A model generated the notes under the pieces. The model was not told where the DNA came from and made no database searches. It was given only the letters and a program-made list of their open reading frames with translations. A stretch of DNA of 56,089 nt. It comes from Setomelanomma holmii. Lineage: Eukaryota > Ascomycota > Dothideomycetes > Pleosporales > Phaeosphaeriaceae. Within the stretch, counting starts at the first letter, position 1; each line of letters starts with the position of its first letter. Both the position numbers and the translations under genes were made by a program. Below, in pieces: positions 35,175-46,000 of this stretch. The DNA is taken from positions 1 to 56,089 of the forward strand of contig ML978316.1 of assembly GCA_010015745.1 (NCBI GenBank), written 5' to 3'.

Positions 35175-36899
35175 ATGGATGATGGATTCAAGAAGCCGGA
35201 AGAACTTGTCGCAAAAGAGCAGAATGTAGAGGACCTTGAGCGAGCGGTGACGGCGCAGCAGGAGGGGAAAGAGAAGGGTGAGGAAATTGTGGCGGTGGGG
35301 ACGTCTGCATCAGAGAGGCTACCATTCTCGAAAGCACGATGTATCGCACTTGTTGCGACTGTTGGAGCTGCACCATTCTTGAGCGTACGTTCACGTCAAG
35401 TTGGAGTGAATCGCTGCTGATTGTGTAAATGTAGACTTTTGCAGTTCAAGCGAGCGTCATCATTCTCCCCACCGTTGGCGAGGCATTGGACATCCCCACC
35501 AGTCGACAGCAATGGATAGTGTCAGCGTACAGCCTCACATTTGGTTGTTTCCTGGTACGTCATATGAGATTTTGCTCACTTCCGTATGCTGACCTGGTAT
35601 CAGCTTCTGTGGGGTCGCTTAGCAGACGTATATGGCAGGAGACTCATCTTCCTGTGGGGCTCCGTCTTCTTCACGGTCACTTCCATCATATCACCCTTCA
35701 TCCCCAACGAGATCGGTTTCGACATCTTGCGAGGCCTCCAAGGTCTGGCTGCCGCAGCCATGGCGCCAACCGCGTTAGGTATCCTGGGCAACACTTTTCC
35801 AGCAGGAAAAGCCAAGGATATTGCATTCGGCTGTTTTGGTGCAGGCGCACCGCTCGGTGGCATTACTGGCAACATTTTCGGGGGTGTCGTTGCCGAGTAT
35901 TTGAACTGGAAGTGGGTGTTCTGGATTTTTGGCATCATCTCTGCCATTTGTACCGTGGCGAGCTACTTCGTCATTCCACTGCCGCCGGTGCAACCCGAGC
36001 CAAGTATGCGAAACACTGTGGACTGGATCGGCGGCACGCTCATCACTGTCGGACTCATCATTCTGCTCTTCGCACTGTCTGAAGGCAACGTTGTCGGTTG
36101 GAGTACTCCGTGGGTGCCTACGCTCATTGTTGTTTCTATGCTTATCATCCTCGCGTTCGGTTTCTGGCAACACTATCTCGAGACCAAGACTCAGAGGCGG
36201 CCCCTGATGAAGATGTCGATCTTTAAGAACAGAAAGTTCACGTGGGCAAACGTTCTCATGGCTCTCTTCTTCTCGTCCTTCAACAACTATCTCATCTTTG
36301 CGACATACTGGTTTCAAGACTTCCAGGGTCTGTCCGTTATCCAAACCACTCTGCGTTTCCTGCCAAATGGCGTCACTGGTATATTGTGTGCGTTAGTCAC
36401 TGGTCATATCCTGTCTTCAGTACGTGGAGATTACATCCTGACATTCAGCACAATATGCGTCAGCATGTCCTCTCTCCTCTTCGCCATACCTATTCCAGTC
36501 GATACCACATACTGGGCTTACGGTTTCCCCGCAATGGTGATGTGCGTATGCGGTGCTGACACCATCTTCCCCGTCCTGACGCTTTTCGTGGCCAAGACAC
36601 TTCCGCCAGAAGATGCATCACTTGGCGGCGCTCTCATCACTGCTGTTGGCCAGATTGGACGTTCAGTCGGGCTTGCTATCGCGACTGCAGTACAGACTGC
36701 TATCATAGCAAGAGAAAAGGGCGTTAGTGTAGATGAAGTCGGTAATCAAGGACATGGTCTACAGCCTTGGGATGATGCGCTCAAGGTCGGCATTAGAGGC
36801 ACAGCATGGTTCAATTTTGGCATGAGCGTCGCTTCTACGGCGGTTGTGTTGCTGTTTATCAGAGGCATTGGCATCATTGGTGGGAAGAGTAAGCGATAG
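35175..36899 (+). CDS. MFS drug:proton antiporter (DHA2-like)
   Basis: CDS join(35175..35384, 35435..35554, 35604..36899), 541 residues; both introns (50 and 49 nt) are GT-AG, phase 0. It is a plasma-membrane major facilitator exporter. The polar N-terminus of about 50 residues precedes the first helix. The MFS motif A (LLWGRLADVYGRRLIFLWG) sits just after the second splice junction, and GLQGLAAAAMAPTALGILGN and APLGGITGNIFGGV follow in the next helices. Twelve to fourteen hydrophobic helices fit a DHA2-type 14-helix carrier. DIPTSRQQWIVSAYSLTFGC is the standard DHA entry helix. The substrate cannot be read. The tail is short and basic. Confidence 0.9.
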
Positions 36900-37103
36900 G
36901 CACGAGTGTGGCACGGCGGGACACTTGGCGTGAATCCTCTTGTACGAGTTTTAGGCACGCAGCGTCAACACTAAGTACACAACACTTTAAAACACTTGGT
37001 CTCACCAACTCTGAAGGCATGTAGTACACACAGAAATCTACACTAGTCAGCTTGAAATTCTCCGCGAATCCATAGCCACTACAGGCCAAAGTCAACACCT
37101 AAA

Positions 37104-37574
37104 ATGTCTCTCCGCGCCCAAATCCCCAGTGTCTACTGGTATTTCTGTACACTTATTGACCCCCTCCTCTCACTCTCAGCAGTCTACATGAACTATTTCC
37201 AATCCTCGCTCTTCATGGACCCCGGCTTCGCCGCATCTTCGCCATATGGTAAAATCACGCCATCACATCTTTTCCTCATGCACCAATTCGGCGGAACCTT
37301 TGCGGCGTGGGCGTTCATGATGACGACCATGCTTCGGGAGACCAGCGATATGAAGGTCTGGACACGTTTTCAGACTGCTCTGGCGTTTACCGATGTTGCA
37401 GTGCTGTATAGTCAGGTTAGGGCGTTGGAGACACAGGGGAGGCTGGGTTGGGGTATGTTGAGGTGGGAAGAGAGTAGTAATGCGATTATTGTTGTTGTTA
37501 TTTTGGCTATCCGACTGAGTTTTGTCGCGGGTGTTGGATTCACTAAGAACGGTGCGGTGAAGAAGAGCGATTGA
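37104..37574 (+). CDS. Small four-helix membrane protein, DUF7704-like
   Basis: A 156-residue single-exon protein with four predicted hydrophobic segments: VYWYFCTLIDPLLSLSAVYM; a stretch near HQFGGTFAAWAFMMTTML; FQTALAFTDVAVLYSQV; and AIIVVVILAIRLSFVAGVGF. The layout, including a first helix followed by NYFQ and the RETSDMKVW turn after helix 2, resembles the fungal DUF7704 family, whose function is unknown. No signal peptide or catalytic motif is evident. It lies 205 bp downstream of the MFS gene on the same strand; a shared role is possible but not shown. The ATG at 37104 starts after AACACCTAAA. Confidence 0.65.
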   Translation: MSLRAQIPSVYWYFCTLIDPLLSLSAVYMNYFQSSLFMDPGFAASSPYGKITPSHLFLMHQFGGTFAAWAFMMTTMLRETSDMKVWTRFQTALAFTDVAVLYSQVRALETQGRLGWGMLRWEESSNAIIVVVILAIRLSFVAGVGFTKNGAVKKSD

Positions 37575-39192
37575 GTCAGCAGGTTGTCGTTTCATGTCGA
37601 AGAAAGGGTCATATATTCGATGAGGAAAGCAAGAATTTCGTTGTGGCAATGCGAAGTCCTTCAGGCCCACGACATCCCCCAAAAAGTACGCCGCAAGTGG
37701 GGTCGAGAAAGCAACATTAGATACGAAGCCCTGCGAAACAGGAAAGCTCCTAAGAAGGTGTCAAGTGCTTATTGGGTGAATATTCGTAGACTCTTGTATG
37801 TAGTACGTGGTACCCAAGGCCAGCACGGTGGAGGTCTGTGAACAACGGCGAGAGGCGCGTTGTCGGGCGCACAGTCTGCATTTTGAGTTCGACGGACAAT
37901 TTCTGCCTCTTCTTGTATGCTTCGCGCCAAGAATGCACGAGACAATAAGCACAACATCGCAGTCAGCGTTGTCGTGTCATCGTTGTGCCTGAAAATTTTC
38001 GTTGTTTCCTGTAGAATGTGCGACAATGCATGCGCAGGTCGTGCGCCTCGAAGCGTGGCGTGGCAACGTTTCGACTGTGCCACGGAGCATGGCTGTCTAC
38101 ATGGCACTGTGGCGTCGAATCCTACCGGCGGTGGCTTAAGAAGGCATTGACTGTTTCGAAACGTCTGCGATCAGACAGGGCCGCTTGCGCGATGTAGATT
38201 GTACCTCCATCTCTTTCCGTCGTTCGGTGTCGCAGTCTGCATCAGCTTGCGCAGGTCTTCACAGCCTTCATGATCTGCAGCGGTTAGAGAGTATTTGTGC
38301 AATGAAGGGGACAAAGCGGTGATTGCCATCTTCAAGGCGACGGATTTTAGACTTCGCCAACAGCCCGAAGAGAGGCTGCATTCGTAATTGACGTGCAGAT
38401 CCCCCTGGCAAATTCCCGCTCTGCCGTGGCCCCGCCAAAGTCCTTATCAAGTGGGCTCTTCGTCGTGTTTGATATGAGGTTGAGGCTGAGCTAACAGAAA
38501 TCCTAGCATGGTAACGCTGCCATCACAAGATCGCGAGATGATGCTGACGTGCATCATTCGATGGTATCAGGAACCAGACTGGGTGTTCTTCGGAGCGGCA
38601 CAGCGTGCTTCGTGCCAGGCAAAACCTGGGGATCTGCAGGCTATTTCTGGAACACGAAAAGGAACACGACTTTGCGACCAATCTCCACCACTCATTTCGG
38701 ATCCCTCGGCATCGAATGACACTTCAAAAATCGAGAATCCCATCTTAAGTCTGCAAACGTCTAGTCGAATCAGCAAGCCTCATCCAGCGTCCCGTAAACA
38801 GTTTGTCCTAACGGGGCAGCTGGGCGTAGTTAAATGAAGGCCCAACTTGATCCACTCTAGCGGCTCGTTATCATTTGCTGACAGGAAAACAAGCGTCGAC
38901 AAGCACTCTTAGGTTCAATACTACGCTGCAGGGGCTTGACTGAATTTATGCTGGACTGAACATGCGTTGTTCCCGGGCCTTCGTATTCAGGGTTCATCGA
39001 ACAGGTGACCGCTGTTTCGCTGTCGGCCTGTCGCAGGGCTGCCCATCCTACGTGTTGATCGTTATTGCATATACAAATAACCGCTCGGCGTCCTAGAAGT
39101 TCTCCTTTTGCTCTGCGCGCTCGTTGCCCGTTGTCCACACTCGCTTTCCGGATACATACCAGTCGTTCGCTTTATACTTTTAATTCTTAATC
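37575..39192. other. Gene-poor spacer upstream of tyrosinase
   Basis: About 1.6 kb with only short overlapping frames of at most 112 codons. The right end must hold the tyrosinase promoter; CTTTATACTTTTAATT just before the ATG may serve as its core promoter. No repeat or RNA gene was recognised. Confidence 0.45.
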
Positions 39193-40395
39193 ATGAGGTC
39201 CTCTTTGTTGTCAGCCACATTGGCTATCTCGGCTGGCGTCTCCGCTCTGCCACAGAACCTGCCCGGTTCGAAAGGCGCACCACCCGCGATTCCCCTCCAG
39301 AACTTCGACACCAAGAAGTTCACTAAGCTGTTCACTCTCGACGATATCCTGAATGGTCTTTTCAAAGTCAACCTTACTGAAGCCGTCAACGACATCAAGG
39401 GTACCGTCGATGACCTCCTTACGGGTGGATCAGCTAAGGAGACTTCGGAGACTTCGGATACTTCGACATTCCGTACATTCGCAGCCGAGGATGAAGTTGT
39501 CTCTGTAGCTGCAACGTGCTCTAACCCGCGCGTGCGCACCGAATGGGACTCGTACAGCGATAGCGACAGGCAGGCTTACGTGAGCGCCATCAAGTGCTTG
39601 CAGGGCAAGGCTCCTTCAGGTCAGTTTGGCCAGTCTAAGTCCCGATACGAGGACTTGGTGGCGCTCCACCAGACCTTGACGCCGAATGTTCACGGCAATG
39701 CGAAGTTCCTCGTCTGGCACAGGTACTACCTGTGGACTTTTGAGGATATACTACGCAGTGAGTGTGGCTTCGATCGTAACCTGCCGTGGTTCGACGAGAC
39801 TCGTTATGCTGGACGCTACTCTCAGTCATCCATCTTTTCTAGCCAGTGGTACGGTGCCATTGGCCTCGGCGGCAACTGTGTGACGGATGGCGTAAGTATA
39901 ACCTCTCCTCAGCCATCGCTGCACGACTAACAACATCATTAGCAATTCGCCAACCTCGCCATTAACGTCGGCCCCGGTACGGACAACTATGTCCATTGTC
40001 TCGCTCGCAACGGCGACGCCTCCAAGACCCAGTATACTTCCCAAGCCATGGTTGACGCGTGTAACGACCAGACGGACTACGCAAGCATGGCTAGTTGCCA
40101 GGAAGGTGGCGCGCACGCCTGGGGCCACAACGGAATTGGTGCAGTCATGCAGGACGTCTATGCGTCTCCTGCTGACCCTGTCTTCTGGCTTCACCATGCT
40201 TTCATTGACCGTAACCTTCGCATCTGGCAAAACCGCGACTCTTCTCGTATCAACAATGTCGACGGCAATGATGCGGCTGGCAATGCACTCACCCTGGACA
40301 CGACCGTGAACGTATATGATTTCCGCCCCACTGTGCGCATCCGGGATCTTTTGGACACCACGAGCACAACGTTGTGCTACAAGTACGACTACTGA
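39193..40395 (+). CDS. Secreted tyrosinase (copper oxidase)
   Basis: CDS join(39193..39891, 39943..40395), 383 residues, with a 51-nt GT-AG intron in phase 0. A signal peptide (MRSSLLSATLAISAGVSAL) precedes a polar propeptide-like stretch of about 100 residues. The type-3 copper sites are complete. CuA has LHQTL, then HGNAKFLVWH (H-x8-H). CuB has HAWGH (H-x3-H), then FWLHHAF after 20 residues. It oxidises phenols to quinones, in melanin or defence-phenol chemistry. It is shorter than the 550-650-residue long tyrosinases and lacks their C-terminal cap domain, fitting the short secreted type. The start ATG at 39193 gives the signal peptide directly. Confidence 0.9.
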
Positions 40396-41703
40396 TTTCA
40401 GTTGGTGGTCAAGTTTTTGAAAATCGGCGTTATGCCCTAGTTAGCTCCTACGTTAGCATCAGAACAATCTTCTGCCTGCAATTGTGGCACATGAAGCTAT
40501 TCTTGTCCAAATGTGAGGTCACAATACGCGATTGATCGCGATGATGACATGTGAGACCTGGCGCAGCGGTTCTAGTGAGTCAAAGTCGTGGTGGAGCATA
40601 TGGCGCCAGCAACATCTTCTAGTGCTTTCTCCGAAGATACAGCCAACGTTGCGCCCTTTGCTTAGCGTTTCCAGGCCTATCTTAGAGCGCGAGTCCAGGA
40701 GTTAAAGACCTTAGGCGTGATTGAAGACGTGGAGCTTCCAGGTTTGAATAGCTCTTGTCACGTCCCAGTGCAGCGGCAGAAGCTACAAATCAAATGCAGT
40801 CAAAACTCGATCGACAGAACCCGAAAGCGATCAGAACGTTCCCGTACTTTCGTCGTAGGGAGAAAGAGGCGTCCTCCGCCATCTAGTTGAAGGCCCGAAG
40901 GTATGTCCCTATGCTATCGGTGGTACAACGGCGATTCTCTCGTGGCGATGTTTGGTCATGTCCCGGTGGAATTAGTTGAACTTTGTCAAGCCAAGAGCGA
41001 AATCCCAAATGTGGTCATCCTCGTAGAGCCATGCGCCCTTCTTTGCGGTACTTCTCTTGATCCAAATGGCGTACTGGTACATTTCTCCCGACCATGCTAG
41101 GCCTTGCTCAGGTGTGCGCACACCCGTCCTGTCAGTTCCCGGTCTCGATGGTACCATTCAGTGCGAGACCGGGCTGGCCTGCAAAGGAAAAGACTCGAAT
41201 GTGAGCTGCTCTGCTTCACTCCGAAGACTCCAGCGAGTTTACCGGCCAGATAAGGGTGTTGAAGCCTCTTCAACCTGACACATGTTACCGTTCGACTCCA
41301 GCGGCAGAGGTCGTGATTCACTTGTCAGCGGCAGAGCGCGAGCTTGCTAGGTTTGTCACCAGAATCCAGTCGTCATGACAGTCGAAATCCCGACCTCTTG
41401 AATGTAGAAGAGAGATTGTAAGCGTTGGACAGGACATCGTGGGGAATTGGACGTTTATAAACGAGTGAGGTCAAGATGTTAAGGCGCAACGCCGAAGGAA
41501 GGTGCGCTAGTGGCTCACTAACCCAAATTAGCCACGGTGATGCGCCAGAGCATTTTTGAGGGGGTTCTTTCGCGAGACCTAACTCCTTACAATACAAACG
41601 CGCCTCCTGCGCAGCCACCAATAAGTACCTTTCCTGTTCCAACACAAAAAGAGGCTTGAAAGGAGGGAGCCTCATTTCCACTTGTGTATCCCTTCAGTCC
41701 TCT
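40396..41703. other. Spacer between tyrosinase and cysteine-rich gene
   Basis: About 1.3 kb between two converging genes. Open frames reach about 100 codons and have no recognised domain. Nothing else was seen. Confidence 0.45.
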
Positions 41704-42196
41704 TCAGACGCACTTGCCGGCCTCGCACCAACTGCACCTCGTCTTGAACGTGTACTCCTGCTCGCCCTTGCATTCGAACACGGAGTTCCAGGCACTGGGA
41801 CCATCCCAGCAGTAATCGAGGGGCCAAGGCCATTTCTTGCATGCATGACAAGATTGTGCATCGTACTCGAATTGCTGATCGCAGTATTGATGGAGGATTG
41901 TCTGCTTGTTGACCCCTAGCAATACTTAGCCAAGCAGGAAATGCTGCCAGGAAAGATGATGCGATCCAAAATTCGGATCGGAGTTGAAGAGGCTAGACGT
42001 GGAAGCAATAAGACTTACTGAGATCCTCCACGATTTGCCCAAAACAGTAGGTCAAGCCGGGCTGGCAACTTGCTGCGGTATCAGGGACCACTTGCACAAG
42101 CTGAATTACGTCAGGTGCGTCACCCGTTACGGCATGCGGCGATGGGAAGGCGAGTGATGTGGCGATGATACAGACGGCTGACAAGAGCAGCTTCAT
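41704..42196 (-). CDS. Small cysteine-rich secreted protein
   Basis: CDS complement(41704..41915, 42019..42196), 129 residues, with a 103-nt GT-AG intron (GTAAGT donor, TTGCTAG acceptor) in phase 1. A clear signal peptide (MKLLLSAVCIIATSLAF) is followed by about 110 residues with ten cysteines: two before the splice (ASCQPGLTYCFGQ) and eight after it, including HACKK, DYCWD and CSWCEAGKC at the end. High cysteine, small size and Trp/Tyr richness fit an apoplastic effector-like or surface protein. No known family was recognised. It lies 0.8 kb from the 3' end of the siderophore NRPS, same strand. The start at 42196 is fixed by the signal peptide. Confidence 0.75.
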
Positions 42197-43008
42197 CGTA
42201 AAATTGGTTCGGTGAAGATATGGGTTGCGGATGGAGTACTTGTGCGACTTGAAAGTACCAGCTGCGAAGATCATAGAAAGAACCATGAACCCCACACCAT
42301 GCTCTTATAATACCTTCCTCCATTGCCACGATGACTCAAGGAGGAGGCACAAGATTTGGGCAGGCAGGAACGAGCAACCAGATCTGCAACGCTCGTCGCG
42401 ACTGCCCGATGTCGCGATGCCAGTTTCCATCTTCGTGACACCGAACTAGGTGTATGAAGGGTCTTGCGTAACGATACACAAGCCTGTCAGAGGCGTTGGC
42501 TAGGTGACAGATTGCTCGACACTTACGGCTTCCAGCGACCCCTTCATTGCGACGTTACGACCGCAATTTGCAGACCAAGGCCAGTGGGCTCAATTTCTCA
42601 AATTGACCTAGGTAAGGCAGCTCACTCGGCGCGTCGCTGAAGGACAGCACACCTGTTGAGACAAACCAATGGTACACACAATTTGAGAGCGCGACGCTGC
42701 CCCTACAGCCATCTCTGGCCAACGATAGCGCAAATACCATGGAGTTATCAGGACGAAGACGATTTCTGGAAGCGGTAAGAGGGGACAAGAGGGGATATCG
42801 AGTAGTCCAAGAAGCGACTTGGACTTCCAACGAGGCGGAGGATGTTACTCTTGACCTTGAGTACAGAAACATGAATAATCGCACACTATTCACTAGAGAG
42901 CAAAACTACTTACTTCGTCAAGGATACAGCCAACTGCAGACAATAACACAAAGAACAGGGCAAGACACTGGTCAATGCATGAAGTGCACCAAATCGCGAG
43001 CGCGAGCC
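42197..43008. other. Spacer between cysteine-rich gene and NRPS 3' end
   Basis: About 810 bases holding the promoter of the cysteine-rich gene and the NRPS terminator. A long plus-strand frame starting here (42739-43911) is an antisense shadow of the NRPS and is not called. Confidence 0.5.
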
Positions 43009-46000
43009 TTACATCACCCCTTTGAACTCCTCCAAGCTCGTCTGCTTGCCTTCATCCTCCTTAGGGACGACATCGCCATTCTCAAACATCATCAACCCAG
43101 CCTTATCACCCATCAAACACGCCAATGCTTCTCCAACTTCTTTCAGCACATCCTCTGCGACTCCAATCCACTCCTCAAACGTCACAATCTCGATACCCAA
43201 CTTCCTGCCACCATCCTTGACAAACGCCTGGCACTTCCATTCCCTCAATGGCTCCGCATGCGGGTACAACGTCTCAAACTTCGCCTCCACCTTGTTGCCA
43301 TACGCATCATTGCCAAACGGCATCTCTTCAACCCATTGAGGGGCCTGGTGCACCACAGTATCGAACCAGCTGACTTCCTCGGGATCCCAAGTAGTACAAT
43401 TCTCCACGATCTCCGTGAAACCCATGCCCTCGTACGCAGCAGACTCGACGTGTTGCTGCTGCACAAAGTTGAGGAGATCGAGGTATGTCCATGTGTTCTT
43501 GAAGGGCACTCGGAAGGGAATGTATTGCCACGTTGGCCCGAAGATGCGATCAGCGTTCGGGGCACCGATGTTTCGACCGCTGACGACTTCACCGAACACA
43601 ACATCTTTGAGGCCAAGGCGGCGCGCGAGGACAAGCGCCCACGCAGCTGTCGGCAGGGAACCAATTGTGATGTTGGATGGGCGCGCCGATATGTCGAACT
43701 CAACATAGATATCTGCTGCCTTGCGCTGCGTGAGCGGAATGTCTGGCTTCACAATAGACATCTGCGAGCCGGAGAGAAGCTGTTGCCAATATGGAATGCT
43801 TTGCGGGATGTTGTTCAGCACGACATGGTTAACGTGCTTGCTGAATGGGATGGTCTCCGGTACTTCCGCGCCAGCGTAGAGTGCCGAAAGCTGTGCGAAC
43901 AGGGTAGGTAAGCACATCTCATCGTACTGAGCGTGCGAGATGCGGAAGGCCAGCGTAGAAGTACCAGTAGTGGGTGAGCTGAATAGCGAGAACGCGACGA
44001 ACGAGGACCCATGTGGCTTGGGCGCTTCGATGTCCTTCTGAATATAGTCTTGGGCAAAGGTATCGATGTCTTCGTCCTCAGGTACTGTAACTTCACTATA
44101 TGGCACGCGAAGGGACGAGGGTACTACACCGAGATTCTTATCTCCGTCTAGAACGAATACAGTACGAAGCACTTCGTTGCGAGCTACGAGCTCTTGGCAT
44201 GCGTTCGCAAGCCGTGTATGATCAATTGGTGTTGTGAACTTGATCAACTCGTATCGCAACGAGTAACGAGGTAACTCTACTGTTCCCTCGACCGCAAGTT
44301 GCTGGAGTGGGCGTAGCGGGTAGATGTCGGTGATGCCCCACTCGGGGTTCTCCAGGTACGAACAGATTCGATCAGCACTGTACAAAGCTGCGTCTTTGCC
44401 GAGAGCTGCAAATGGTGCATCGACTTGCACATCTGCGTGGAGTGACTTGGTCTCTTGTGCGCAAGACGCTAGCTCCGCAAGTGACTTGCTCTGGAACACT
44501 TGCGCTACGGTAATGTCCAGGCCCTGTGCACGAGCATCTGACACTAGTCTCATTGCGCCAATCGAATCACCGCCGAGTTCGAAGAAGCTATCGCTAGCGT
44601 TAATATCGGTCTTGGACATACCGAGTATACGGCTGAGCAGGTCAAGAAGGCGGTCTTCTTTCTCACTTTCGAAGGATGCAGCCAGCTCAAACAGGGATTT
44701 GCTTTGGAAGATCTGAGCGACCGTGATGTCAAATCCTTGGGCGCGAGCATCGGAGACCAGTCGCATCGCGCTGATAGAGTCTCCGCCGAGCTCGAAGAAG
44801 CTGTCCGACGGACTAATATCTGCCTCAGGCATGCCCAGTATGCGACTCAATAGATTACGCAGCTTCTCTTCGCTGGCGGAAAGTGCACTGGTATTCGACA
44901 AGACGTTGTCCGGAGCATGGGCGCTAGCAGGCGACATGCCGACGCCGCTATCGCTCATGATATCTTTTGGACGCAACTCTCGTGCGTCTTGCTCCTCCTC
45001 GGGATCGAGAACGGCTAGGTCAACTAGCTTGCTCTCGGGATTTCCAAGGAATGCCGTGACAATACGATCGAACACGACAAGCACGCGCTCCATAGCTGTT
45101 GAATTGATGCACTTCGAGTCGAAGCTTGCCATGACAAGGAAGCCATTTTCATCAAGTGTGCAGACAAGCATGAGAGCATAAGTGTTGAACTTTAGCGCTT
45201 CTCGAGCTGCCTCAACATCATCGGCGGGCAGGAACTTGTTAGCTGGAGAATCCTCGTATATGTCGCTTCCCCAATTCTCGTCTTCCTTGGGGTGCAGTAC
45301 AAGACCAGTGCGGAGATCGCAAGCTGCGCGCGCATCTTTGCTCAGGCGTCTGATGTTCTGGAGACCAAGATGTTCGTGTGGGATTTGTTGAACAGTCTGG
45401 GCATGTACAGCCTGCAAGAACTCGGAGATAGGGCGATCCAGAGTGAGGCGCACGCGCACGGGAATAGTGGTTATCATCGGGCCTTCGATTTGCTCGATGC
45501 CATGCACCGGTGCCGAGCGACCGGTGAGGGTTTCGCCGAAAATGATGTCCGGATGGCCCATGTACAGCGATGAGACCAATGCCCACGCGCCACGGATGAT
45601 CGTCGCCAATGTGAGCTTCGAGTGTGCTGAAGTTGGAACGTTCACATAATGCTCAAGTAACGAGTCAGCTTGAGTGATGTATCCTGTATGTGGCAGGGGT
45701 GGAAATTGATATTGGCTGGCTCCATCAAGTCGTTTCTTCCAATAACTTTTCGCGATTGAAGGATCGAGATTGGTAAGATGCTTGATGAAGTGCTTGAAGG
45801 AGGCGGGCCGATTTGTCTCTAAACCGATAAATGCACGATTGATCCTCTCGAAGACGAGCGGCATCGACCAGCCATCATACACTGCGTGGTGCATGGTGAT
45901 GATAAAGTGTCCTTTATCATTTTCGGCGTCCTCGACGACGCCGTATCGAAAGAGCGCTTTGCCAAGATTCATGGTCTCATTGCGGTCAATCTTGAGATAT

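Noticed and set aside
42739..43911. 390-codon plus-strand open frame overlapping the NRPS 3' end
   Set aside because: It is antisense to a clear NRPS condensation domain, has no family motif, and arises from the codon bias of the opposite strand.
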